Assembly (NCBI GenBank): GCA_937927755.1
Contig: CALBDB010000024.1
Location: forward strand, 1-36,355
Direction of reading: 5' to 3'
Length of the DNA stretch: 36,355 nt
From: an uncultured Lysobacterales bacterium
GTDB taxonomy: Bacteria; Pseudomonadota; Gammaproteobacteria; Xanthomonadales; SZUA-36
Below the pieces are notes generated by a model, which searched no databases, was not told the DNA's origin, and saw only the letters and a list, made by a program, of their open reading frames with translations. Within the stretch, counting starts at the first letter, position 1. Each line of letters opens with the position of its first letter. A program made the position numbers and the translations under genes. Shown here one piece after another: positions 1-7,769 of this stretch.

Positions 1-437
1 CCGATGGTGACCTTGACTTCACTGCTCGTACTGAAAATCCCGTTACTCGTCTTGACCACGGCCATGACATCGGAGGTCTCCCCCATTTTTATCCTGCACG
101 AAATTTTTGGCAAAGTGCCGGGTGGTAATTCAAATGATGCAGCCAACGGCCGGGGGTTTTTCTCGACAATAATGCTAATCGACTCGACATTTTGCAGGTC
201 CGTGGTTACTGAAACCGGCACGACGGCGCCATTTTCGGCAATTTCCGGAATTTTCATTTTTATCTGGCTGCTCGGGGTCGTAACATCGGCGCCCAACAAG
301 GTCTGAAGTGCTCCACTTGCCGATGTTGAGCCGAACGAATCTTTCGGCCAGACAGCTGCAAGCAGGGACCGGGGCAGGCTTGCTAACGCCAGCAAGGCCA
401 AACCACCTTTCATAAAGAGTCTTCGTGTTTTCCGCAT
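1..437 (-). CDS. soxY: Thiosulfate-oxidation carrier protein SoxY (partial, C-terminus off the window)
   Basis: SoxY is the periplasmic subunit of the SoxYZ carrier; sulfur intermediates are bound to a C-terminal cysteine during thiosulfate oxidation. Reading the minus strand from the ATG at 437 gives about 145 residues before the edge. The N-terminus has a Tat-type signal (TRRLFMKGG, residues 4-12) followed by a hydrophobic stretch ending near LLAA, as expected for SoxY. The mature part has family-like stretches (KMKIPEIAENGAVVPVSV, then IIVEKNPRP and FELPPGTLPKISCRIKMGE). The reading stops at KVTIG, just where SoxY proteins continue into the GGCGG carrier motif, so the reactive cysteine itself is not seen. 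A good ribosome site (GGAGAAGG) precedes the ATG. It follows soxX by 30 bases in the same direction, so it is probably in one operon with soxZAB outside the window. Confidence 0.88.
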   Translation of the reverse strand, partial: MRKTRRLFMKGGLALLALASLPRSLLAAVWPKDSFGSTSASGALQTLLGADVTTPSSQIKMKIPEIAENGAVVPVSVTTDLQNVESISIIVEKNPRPLAASFELPPGTLPKISCRIKMGETSDVMAVVKTSNGIFSTSSEVKVTI

Positions 438-467
438 AAAACCTTCTCCAAAAATCCTGCTAATGGA

Positions 468-872
468 TCAAAGCGTGTAAAGATACTCAATGATCAAATC
501 GATTTCTTCCCGACTTAGAATCCCGTGCCGTCCATACGGTGGCATTCTCGTTTCGGGGTTGTTCTGTGTAGCGTCCCAAATCTGTTTGTACAGTATTTCG
601 CTATCCGGAAAACGTGCTTTCATCGCGATCAGGGGTGGTCCTATGTTACCCGGCTGTTCACCGTCCGCAATAACGTGGCAGGCAAGGCAGTTGCCCTTGC
701 TTTTTTCCATGACCAACGCCTTTCCCGGTGCTTCGTCTCCTTGGGCCCCGCAAATACTCCCTGCTAACGAGAAGACAAATGCCAAAACGAGCATCATAGG
801 AGACAATCGTCTTCTGCGCGGAGCAAACGAAATCCTGCTTTCCTCAACCATCAACATAGAAAGACGAATCAT
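468..872 (-). CDS. soxX: Sulfur-oxidation c-type cytochrome SoxX
   Basis: SoxX is the monohaem cytochrome subunit of SoxAX, which couples thiosulfate oxidatively to SoxY in the periplasm. The 134-residue product has an N-terminal hydrophobic signal (about residues 26-42), one haem site CLACH (62-66), the family block GNIGPPL (75-81) and a probable axial methionine in TRMPPYG (Met110), ending in a helix EIDLIIEYLYTL. Length and order fit SoxX. The start is uncertain: ATGs at 872, 857 and 851 are all in frame, none has a strong ribosome site, and the signal peptide would also fit a start at the later Met-Met pair. It lies 64 bases downstream of mnmE in the same direction and 30 bases before soxY. 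Read-through from mnmE or a local promoter are both possible. Confidence 0.9.
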   Translation of the reverse strand: MIRLSMLMVEESRISFAPRRRRLSPMMLVLAFVFSLAGSICGAQGDEAPGKALVMEKSKGNCLACHVIADGEQPGNIGPPLIAMKARFPDSEILYKQIWDATQNNPETRMPPYGRHGILSREEIDLIIEYLYTL

Positions 873-936
873 TGACAGACTTTATTCCCAAAGTATTCGA
901 CCAGGCCTCATCGTACGGCCAAAAAATTTTCAAGCC

Positions 937-2298
937 TCATTTTCCAATACAGAAGCTTGAAAAAATAGCCCCCAACAGATCATCCGGCAGGTATTGGCCA
1001 GTGATCTCACCAAGGGATTTCTGCGCCATTCGCAACTCCTCTGCCAGGATCTCGGGCGCGTTAAACTCCTGAAGTTGTTTGCTTCCGGCCCGGATGTGGG
1101 CTTGTGTTCGTGCTAACGCATCAAGGTGACGGGTTCGCGCAGAAAATGAGCCTTCCTGGTTGGGGGAGGCGCCCACCACCTGTTTTACAAGTTCCTTGAG
1201 ATCTTGAAGGCCCTGCCCGGTTTTAGCAGATACCCGGACCTCTAGCTCACCCTTGTCCGGTTTGGATCTGTCGCCCCCCAAATCTACCTTGTTATAAACC
1301 TTGATGCATGGAACGGTCTTTGGCACTTCCTCTTTTAATACCAATTGCGCCTCTAGTGGTTGGGTTAAATCGATGACAAGCAGCACCAGGTCAGCCACCG
1401 CCAAAACAGCCCTGGCCCGGCGCACGCCCTCAACTTCTACCTGGTCCTCTGACTCCCGGATACCGGCTGTGTCGGCAACGTGCACGGGCAGGCCATCAAT
1501 TGAAATGTATTCCCGCAATACATCGCGCGTTGTTCCGGGAACATCGGTAACGATGGCCGAATCTTTTCCTGCCAATGCATTCAACAGGCTTGATTTACCC
1601 GCGTTGGGCAAACCTGCAATGGCTATATTGATACCATCACGCAGCAACTGGCCCTGGTGAGCCTGATCCAGCAATTCCTGGAGCCGGTGCCCTGCCCTGT
1701 CCAACCGTTCCAATACGTCGCTGTCAGCCAAAAAATCTATTTCCTCGTCCGGAAAATCCATGGCGGCTTCCACGAAAACCCGCAGATCTATCAATTCCTG
1801 TTGAAGTTGATTGACCTGTTCGGAGAAAACACCCTCCAAGGAACGTTGCGCGGCTCTCGCGGATGCCTCGGTGCCGGATTCGATCAGGTCGGCAATGGCT
1901 TCAGCCTGGACCAGGTCGAGTTTGTTGTTCAGAAATGCCCGTTCCGAGAATTCACCCGCGTGCGCCAGGCGGGCGCCAAGTGTAAGGACCCTCGACAACA
2001 GCATTTGCATTATCCGGGGGCCGCCGTGTCCCTGTAGTTCGACAACATCTTCACCGGTGAAAGAAGCCGGCGCGGTAAACAGAATGGCGATTCCGGAGTC
2101 CAGCGCCCTGCCCTGTTCATCCAAAAACCGTGCGAAATGCGCTTTTCGCGGCTGTAATGAAACATCCAGCAGTTGATCCGCTATGGGTACACTCAAAGGA
2201 CCCGAGATTCGAATCACACCCACACCACCTACGCCGGGTGGCGTCGCGATGGCGCAAATGGTGCCGGTAATGGATGAGTTTTCGCTTTGGCCTTCCAT
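937..2298 (-). CDS. mnmE: tRNA uridine-5-carboxymethylaminomethyl modification GTPase MnmE
   Basis: MnmE works with MnmG to modify the wobble uridine (U34) of tRNAs reading two-codon boxes. The product (about 453 residues) starts with the folate-binding domain (TPPGVGGVGVIRISG near residue 21), continues with a helical domain, and has an inserted G domain with all expected motifs: P-loop GLPNAGKSS (about 229), TTRD (about 257), DTAG (about 277) and NKVD (about 337). It ends in the conserved FCIGK, whose cysteine is the family's C-terminal signature. An in-frame GTG six bases upstream (2304) is also possible; I chose the ATG at 2298. It is the third gene after rnpA and yidC, as in many gammaproteobacteria. 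mnmG is not in this window. Confidence 0.96.
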   Translation of the reverse strand: MEGQSENSSITGTICAIATPPGVGGVGVIRISGPLSVPIADQLLDVSLQPRKAHFARFLDEQGRALDSGIAILFTAPASFTGEDVVELQGHGGPRIMQMLLSRVLTLGARLAHAGEFSERAFLNNKLDLVQAEAIADLIESGTEASARAAQRSLEGVFSEQVNQLQQELIDLRVFVEAAMDFPDEEIDFLADSDVLERLDRAGHRLQELLDQAHQGQLLRDGINIAIAGLPNAGKSSLLNALAGKDSAIVTDVPGTTRDVLREYISIDGLPVHVADTAGIRESEDQVEVEGVRRARAVLAVADLVLLVIDLTQPLEAQLVLKEEVPKTVPCIKVYNKVDLGGDRSKPDKGELEVRVSAKTGQGLQDLKELVKQVVGASPNQEGSFSARTRHLDALARTQAHIRAGSKQLQEFNAPEILAEELRMAQKSLGEITGQYLPDDLLGAIFSSFCIGK

Positions 2299-2371
2299 GG
2301 CCACAGCTTAATGGATTACCGACTCCGAGTTAACACTTGAGGGCTAACTCACTTGGGTTAACTGGTTTGTG

Positions 2372-4087
2372 TCAACTCGTAGCTTCAATTTTCCGCGTGA
2401 TATACCACTGCTGCGCGAGCGACAACCCGGCATTGGTTGCCCAATACAGCACCAGGCCGGCAGGGAAAAACGCAAACATGAAAGAGAAACCAATCGGCAT
2501 GAATTGCATGATCTTTCGTTGCAATGGATCCATACCGGCGGTCGGTGTTAGACGCTGGGTCATCATCATGAATGCTGCATTGAGCACCGGCAGGATGAAA
2601 TACGGATCACGCGCAGTCAGGCTATCAATCCATAAAATAAATGGCGCCTGGCGCAATTCGACCGACTCCAGCAACACCCAGTAAAGCGCGATAAAGATTG
2701 GAATTTGAACAAGTATTGGCAAACAACCACCCAAAGGATTGACCTTTTCGGTCTTGTACATCTCCATCATCGCCTGGCTCATGCGCTGGCGGTCATCACC
2801 ATAGCGTTCCTTGAGCTGTTCAATCCGTGGTTGCAGCTTTCGCATCCGTGCCATTGAACGGTATTGCGCTTCGGTAAGTTTGAAAAACAGGAGTTTGATC
2901 AACACCGTCAGTAATACGATGGCCCAACCCCAATTTCCTACGAATGAATGAATCTTAGACAGCAACCAGAACAGCGGTTTTGAGAACACGGTAAAGATGC
3001 CGTAATTGACCGTATATACCAATCCGGGCGCCACTTCCTCAAGATCATCCTGCAGTTTTGGCCCTACGTACAAACGGCTTTCGAACTGATGACTATTACC
3101 GCTTGCAACCTCAACGGGCGGCGATACTGACCTGGCTATATAGCGCGGAAAACCTTCCGGTGAGTAAACCTGGGTCGAATAACTGTTGACCTCGCCGGTT
3201 GGTGGAATCCATGCGGCAAAGAAATAGTGCTGTACCATGGATAACCAACCGCCACTGAAACTGCGCTTATACGGTTCACTGGCGACATCATCGAAATCTA
3301 CTTTTTCAAATTTTTCATCCGGACTATAAAAACCGATACCAAAAAAACTGTATCGGCCCGGGTTGGTAAACCCGCCATCGTCCTTATCGGCCAGAACTGA
3401 GCGTTGCAATTGCTCGTAGCGGTTGCCCGACCAGGTTTGGCTGCTTTGGTTTGAAAGCGTGTGACGTACTGTTACGTCGTATTTTCCTCGTTTGAAAATA
3501 TAGGTCTTGGTTACGTGGACACCACTGTCGTCTACCCATGTCAATGGTACTCGAAGCTCTTCTGCTGACTGTCCCAGCGTGTATTCCGTCTTTTCCGATT
3601 GATAGTTGCTGGTGTGGTTGGGTGCCGGCCCGCGGCTTAGAAGACCCGATTGTGCAATAAACATCTCCGGGCCGGATTCATTCAGCAGGTTGACCTTGAT
3701 CTCGGATACTTCGATATCCACTGGGTAATCCAGGAGCTTCGCCGACACCATCGTACCGCCCGCCAGGTTGATCCCAACCTCCATGACGTCGGTAGTAACG
3801 GTCAATACTTCATTCGCACTTTGCATGACTGCTGGCGTATCTGTCGCCGGTGCTATCCCGGTCACATCAGTGTTCAGTTCCGGGATATCGCCTGCCGGAA
3901 TATCCCCCATTGTCGGGGTCGTGTCCTGTGAGTTTGACGCCAGCGGTCTGTCTATCGAAGATGTGTCGTTAAGCTGGGTTGCAGGTTGAGACTGTGGTTG
4001 TGGTCCATAGTCCTTTTGCCATTCCACCCACATTAGGTAGGAAAGAACCAGCAATCCCATGAATAGAATCGGGCGAAGTTGAGCCAT
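2372..4087 (-). CDS. yidC: Membrane protein insertase YidC
   Basis: YidC inserts and folds inner-membrane proteins, alone or with SecYEG. The 571-residue product has the gammaproteobacterial layout: an N-terminal anchor (LRPILFMGLLVLSYLMW), a low-complexity Ser/Thr/Pro/Asp linker to about residue 85, a large periplasmic domain, then the conserved core from about 365. The core includes GNWGWAIVLLTVLIKLLFF, the cytoplasmic helical hairpin (MARMRKLQPRIEQLKERYGD), NPLGGCLPILVQIPIFIALY and the final helices FFPAGLVLYWATN. Its ATG overlaps the rnpA stop codon by one base (TAATG), so translation is probably coupled. yidD, usually between these two genes, is absent. Confidence 0.97.
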   Translation of the reverse strand: MAQLRPILFMGLLVLSYLMWVEWQKDYGPQPQSQPATQLNDTSSIDRPLASNSQDTTPTMGDIPAGDIPELNTDVTGIAPATDTPAVMQSANEVLTVTTDVMEVGINLAGGTMVSAKLLDYPVDIEVSEIKVNLLNESGPEMFIAQSGLLSRGPAPNHTSNYQSEKTEYTLGQSAEELRVPLTWVDDSGVHVTKTYIFKRGKYDVTVRHTLSNQSSQTWSGNRYEQLQRSVLADKDDGGFTNPGRYSFFGIGFYSPDEKFEKVDFDDVASEPYKRSFSGGWLSMVQHYFFAAWIPPTGEVNSYSTQVYSPEGFPRYIARSVSPPVEVASGNSHQFESRLYVGPKLQDDLEEVAPGLVYTVNYGIFTVFSKPLFWLLSKIHSFVGNWGWAIVLLTVLIKLLFFKLTEAQYRSMARMRKLQPRIEQLKERYGDDRQRMSQAMMEMYKTEKVNPLGGCLPILVQIPIFIALYWVLLESVELRQAPFILWIDSLTARDPYFILPVLNAAFMMMTQRLTPTAGMDPLQRKIMQFMPIGFSFMFAFFPAGLVLYWATNAGLSLAQQWYITRKIEATS

Positions 4088-4497
4088 TATGCCTGTGTCC
4101 TTATTTGGTCCTGCCGGCTTCCATTACCCTGGTCTCCGGCTTTCATGATCAGTCTTTGCCAATGTGCGGAAAGAGACTCATCAAGTGTTTTGTTGGTTTG
4201 ACTGGCTGCCAGATTGGTCGGCATTACAACAATATCCATTGAGTATTCGCCTGGGTTGTTCTGACAACCGGGTGCCATGCTGTTACGAAAATTCTCGCGT
4301 ATCACACGCTTGATACGGTTGCGTCCAACAGCCCGGGCACAGGCTTTTTTTGATACCGCCATACCCAGTCGATGTTGCTGTTTATCGTTCAACCGCGCAA
4401 GAACCCGAAAACTGTCGTCTCCCGACCGTACGGGTTTTTGAAATACAAATTTGAATTCTGCCGGTTTGAGCAGTCTGGATTGCCTGGAAAACTTCAT
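4087..4497 (-). CDS. rnpA: Ribonuclease P protein component
   Basis: RnpA is the protein subunit of RNase P, which matures tRNA 5' ends. The signature RNRIKRVIRE, preceded by MAVSKKACARAVG, is the conserved RNR motif that contacts the RNA subunit. I chose the ATG at 4497 because the reading MKFSRQSRLLKPAEFKFVFQ matches the usual family start and a purine-rich AGGAAGG lies directly upstream. An ATG at 4563 would add 22 residues with no resemblance to the family. The resulting 136 residues are slightly longer than the common 115-130, with a polar tail (AGDQGNGSRQDQIRTQA) past the conserved domain. It lies between rpmH and yidC. Confidence 0.94.
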   Translation of the reverse strand: MKFSRQSRLLKPAEFKFVFQKPVRSGDDSFRVLARLNDKQQHRLGMAVSKKACARAVGRNRIKRVIRENFRNSMAPGCQNNPGEYSMDIVVMPTNLAASQTNKTLDESLSAHWQRLIMKAGDQGNGSRQDQIRTQA

Positions 4498-4625
4498 CCT
4501 TCCTGGCCTGTGCGCTAATTGGGTTTGCGGGTTTGGTGTTGCCTGATATACCTCAGCCCGCATTTCTGGCCTGTCTTATGCAGGCCATTTTTTACAGACT
4601 TAAAGGATAACCAGGGCTACACAGT

Positions 4626-4760
4626 TCAGGCTGATAAGCGCTTACGACCTTTGGCGCGGCGGGCGCTGATTACGGCACGGCCACCACGGGTTGCCATACG
4701 GGCACGGAAACCGTGTCGGCGGGCGCGTTTCAAATTACTTGGCTGAAAAGTACGTTTCAT
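4626..4760 (-). CDS. rpmH: 50S ribosomal protein L34
   Basis: A 44-residue highly basic protein, [19 protein letters not shown] at its start and ending KGRKRLSA, which is L34 over its full usual length. It is too short for many gene finders. GAGG lies upstream of the ATG at a workable distance. It is the first gene of the leftward rpmH-rnpA-yidC-mnmE cluster, and its promoter must lie in the divergent region before dnaA. Confidence 0.97.
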   Translation of the reverse strand: MKRTFQPSNLKRARRHGFRARMATRGGRAVISARRAKGRKRLSA

Positions 4761-5098
4761 TTTTTAAAACCTCAATCAAATACTATTTAGGGCTGTTTTT
4801 CTGGTTCATCAGGCAGCCGACACAAGAGGCGAATGGTAGCCCGTATTAGCATATCTTTCAAGCAATTGAGGGGGTAATTTTGCATTATCCTTTAGTCCGC
4901 TTTCAGCTATAGCCAAGTTATCCACAGCACGTTAGACTAAGCCCTGATCCGGCAGTATATTAATACATGGTAACAGTGGCTAGTCACTTTATTTATTTAC
5001 TCTTCATAAACCACTGAAATATAAAACAATATTTAGCGTGCCGACGACATATGGATGGCGTGCTGAAAAATATAGAACCTAATCGGCTTGAAAGCGGC
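4761..5098. promoter_or_regulatory. Divergent rpmH/dnaA intergenic region
   Basis: This gene-free stretch must hold promoters for rpmH (leftward) and dnaA (rightward). It contains one perfect DnaA box (4918-4926), an imperfect copy around 4885 (TTATCCTTT), and an AT-rich part from about 4985 to 5035. A 14-base near-palindrome (AGTGGCTAGTCACT) lies at 4975-4988. No convincing -35/-10 pair stood out. It may serve DnaA autoregulation or be one half of a bipartite origin. Confidence 0.6.
4918..4926 (+). promoter_or_regulatory. DnaA box upstream of dnaA
   Basis: TTATCCACA is a full match to the consensus DnaA-binding 9-mer. It lies about 170 bases before the dnaA start, a usual place for DnaA autoregulation or origin binding. 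Confidence 0.75.
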
Positions 5099-6412
5099 AT
5101 GGCGCAAAACATCTGGCAACTTTGTCTTCAACATCTTGAACGGGAACTACCCCCTGAAGACTTCAACACCTTTATTCGTCCGCTAGAAGTTGCTAACAGC
5201 AAAAACAAAACGCGCCTGGTTGCTCCAAATCCATATATCCGGGATCATATTTCCACCCATTACCTTGAAAGAATTCGGGATATTTTTGAGCACCTGGACC
5301 AGCCCAGGGAGACTGTCGTTATAGTGGACGGTTTACCGGCTGAAGCCACTGAAAGAGACAGTAATGTCCAGGCAACGGGTACCAGCAGGGTTAAAACAGG
5401 TCTGGACCAACGATACCGGTTTGATAACTTTGTGCTGGGTAAGTCAAATGAACTTGGCTATGCGGCAGCCTCCCAGATCGCGCAAAAACCGGGTGATGCA
5501 TACAACCCTTTGTTGTTATACGGCGGCACCGGCCTTGGCAAAACCCATTTGCTTCACGCCATCGGTAACATGATCCGTGCGCAGAGTCCCTCGACCAAGG
5601 TCTTGTACCTGGACTCCGAACGTTTTGTCAGCAACATGATTAACGCATTGCGTCACGGGGATATTGATAATTTCAAAAAACACTACCGCTCAGCGGGTGC
5701 CTTGCTGATTGATGACATCCAGTTTTTTGCAGGAAAGAAAAGCTCTCAAGAAGAGTTTTTCCATACTTTCAACTCTTTAATTGATAGCAAACAACAGATT
5801 GTATTGACTTGTGACCGCTACCCAAAAGAGGTTGATGGTCTGGAAGCCCGGTTACGTTCACGGTTTGGATGGGGTTTGACGGTTGCCATTGAGCCACCGG
5901 ATTTTGAAACCCGCGTGGCCATTTTAATGAACAAGGCCCAGGAGAAAGGTGTTCAGTTGAAAGAGCCGGTTGCTTTCCTGATCGCCAAACGTTTGCGTTC
6001 ACATGTCCGCGACCTGGAGGGCGCCCTGAATACATTAATTGCCAACGCCCGTTTTACCGGTCGCGACATAACCGAAGGGTTTACACGTGAGGTATTGCGT
6101 GATTTGCTGACGGTGCACGATCGTTTGATTACAATTGAGAATATACAGAAAACTGTCTGTGAATATTACAAAATACGTATGGCGGAGTTATTATCCAAAC
6201 GCAGGCCGAGAAGTATTGCGCGTCCCCGGCAAATGGCCATGGCGCTGTGTAAGGAGTTGACCCAGCACAGTCTGCCGGAAATTGGTGATGCTTTTGGGGG
6301 CAGGGATCATACAACGGTTTTGCACGCTTGTCGTAAAATTGATGAATTATGCGAAACAGATGGCCGGTTGCGAGAAGATAAGGTCAAATTATTGCGTTCA
6401 TTGACAGCTTAG
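5099..6412 (+). CDS. dnaA: Chromosomal replication initiator protein DnaA
   Basis: DnaA binds DnaA boxes, melts oriC and loads the replicative helicase. Domain I begins [18 protein letters not shown]; after a short linker, the AAA+ domain has Walker A GGTGLGKT (about residues 142-149) and Walker [10 protein letters not shown]. The C-terminal DNA-binding domain carries the signature [15 protein letters not shown]. The start at 5099 (MAQNIWQ) aligns with the family N-terminus, giving 437 residues; an in-frame ATG at 5051 would add 16 residues. Neither start has a strong ribosome site, so the choice rests on homology. The linker (domain II) is short compared with the roughly 467-residue E. coli protein. 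dnaN follows after the probable oriC. Confidence 0.97.
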   Translation: MAQNIWQLCLQHLERELPPEDFNTFIRPLEVANSKNKTRLVAPNPYIRDHISTHYLERIRDIFEHLDQPRETVVIVDGLPAEATERDSNVQATGTSRVKTGLDQRYRFDNFVLGKSNELGYAAASQIAQKPGDAYNPLLLYGGTGLGKTHLLHAIGNMIRAQSPSTKVLYLDSERFVSNMINALRHGDIDNFKKHYRSAGALLIDDIQFFAGKKSSQEEFFHTFNSLIDSKQQIVLTCDRYPKEVDGLEARLRSRFGWGLTVAIEPPDFETRVAILMNKAQEKGVQLKEPVAFLIAKRLRSHVRDLEGALNTLIANARFTGRDITEGFTREVLRDLLTVHDRLITIENIQKTVCEYYKIRMAELLSKRRPRSIARPRQMAMALCKELTQHSLPEIGDAFGGRDHTTVLHACRKIDELCETDGRLREDKVKLLRSLTA

Positions 6413-6650
6413 TGTTTTGTGGAACACTGCTGTATAAGACCTTAGCAAGCTGTGTACAAGTTTTAAAAAATCTTTAGACGGCGCTTACTCCACACGTTAT
6501 ACACAGGTTTCAGCGTGCTATTTACACAGGGTTTTTATTATATAAGATATTGATTTTAAAAGATAAATATAGTTTTTAAGACATATTAACAAGGCTTACT
6601 ACTACTACGGTTTATATATTATTTAAAGAATAGTAATAAAGGACGAGAGT
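6413..6650. other. Probable chromosomal origin of replication (oriC)
   Basis: The dnaA-dnaN spacer has several DnaA-box-like 9-mers: TTATACACA at 6497-6505 (fits TTATNCACA), TGTGTACAA at 6451-6459 (minus orientation, one change from that), and weaker ones at 6418-6426 and 6520-6528. They are followed by a markedly AT-rich run, about 6530-6640, which could be the unwinding element. The dnaA-dnaN gap is the origin in many bacteria, including pseudomonads. The dnaN promoter must also lie here or upstream. Confidence 0.7.
6497..6505 (+). promoter_or_regulatory. DnaA box in probable oriC
   Basis: TTATACACA fits the relaxed consensus TTATNCACA and lies about 25 bases before the AT-rich run, the best placed of the boxes in this gap. 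Confidence 0.6.
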
Positions 6651-7751
6651 ATGAAATTTTCTATATCCAGGGAAGTTCTTCTTCAACCACTCAGTCAGGT
6701 CGTTGGTGTGGTTGAGCGTCGACAAACATTACCGGTATTGGCGAACTTCATGCTTGTTGCAAGGGAAGGGCAGTTAACCGTTACCGGAACGGATATGGAG
6801 GTGGAGCTCATATCAACCGTTCAAGCCGATGTATCACAGGAAGGTGAAATCACTGTTCCGGCAAGGAAACTCGTCGATATTATCAAGGCTCTGCCGGATG
6901 GATCCTCAATTACCTGTAGTGTCAGTGATGATAAAGCGACACTGTCTGCTGACCGTAGCCGTTTTACACTCTCAACGCTGCCCGCATCGGAGTTTCCAGC
7001 TACCGACCAGGTGGAATCGCTCGAGAATATTTCCGTTGCAGAAACCACGTTGAAGAAAATGATGGATAAAACATCCTTTGCCATGGCAAATCAGGATGTT
7101 CGGTACTATCTGAATGGCTTGTTATTTGACTTTACCGGGCAACAATTACGTGCAGTTGCAACTGATGGTCACAGGTTGGCTATTTGTGATCTTGAATCTG
7201 ACGTGGATGTTTCTACTGACCGGCAGCTGATCGTACCCAGGAAGGGTGTAATGGAGCTGTCCCGCATGTTATCGGGTGATGACCATGAGGTCATACTGGC
7301 AATCGGAAGAAACCACATAAGGTTGGTCAAGGGAGAAACAACGTTTACTTCAAAATTGATCGACGGCCGTTTTCCGGACTATAAGGCTGTTATTCCTGTG
7401 GGTGCAGACAAGCAAATGCTGGTGGATAAAGCCATGTTCCTCCAGGCCTTGCAGCGCGCTGCTATTCTTTCCAATGAAAAATACAAGGGCGTCAGGCTGG
7501 AAGCAGCGGGTTCTACAATCAAGATCATCGCCCACAATCCTCAGCACGAAGAAGCTGTTGAGGAAATTGAAGCGGAGTTCAATTTCGACCGCATGGCAGT
7601 GGGTTTTAACGTGACCTACCTGCTGGATGCCCTGATGGCAATCGATACGGAACAGGTGTCACTTGAATTAAAAGATGCGAACAGCAGTTGTCTTGTGTCA
7701 GCGCCCGATTCTGATGTCAATCGTCACGTGGTTATGCCGCTCAAGTTGTAA
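6651..7751 (+). CDS. dnaN: DNA polymerase III sliding clamp (beta subunit)
   Basis: DnaN is the ring-shaped clamp that tethers DNA polymerase III and many repair factors. The 366 residues are the normal length, starting MKFSISREVLLQPLSQVVGVVERRQ-type sequence with LPVLANFML, and ending in VVMPLKL, typical of gammaproteobacterial clamps. Conserved blocks include ATDGHRLAICDLE in the second domain and KGVRLE/FNVTYLLDAL in the third. A purine-rich ribosome site (AAAGGACGAGAG) precedes the ATG. recF follows 18 bases later, so the two are probably cotranscribed. Confidence 0.98.
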   Translation: MKFSISREVLLQPLSQVVGVVERRQTLPVLANFMLVAREGQLTVTGTDMEVELISTVQADVSQEGEITVPARKLVDIIKALPDGSSITCSVSDDKATLSADRSRFTLSTLPASEFPATDQVESLENISVAETTLKKMMDKTSFAMANQDVRYYLNGLLFDFTGQQLRAVATDGHRLAICDLESDVDVSTDRQLIVPRKGVMELSRMLSGDDHEVILAIGRNHIRLVKGETTFTSKLIDGRFPDYKAVIPVGADKQMLVDKAMFLQALQRAAILSNEKYKGVRLEAAGSTIKIIAHNPQHEEAVEEIEAEFNFDRMAVGFNVTYLLDALMAIDTEQVSLELKDANSSCLVSAPDSDVNRHVVMPLKL

Positions 7752-7769
7752 CCCGGATACAGCAAGGAT

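Noticed and set aside
7725-7730. CACGTG core in dnaN as another parS
   Set aside because: Its flanking bases do not match the parS half-sites.
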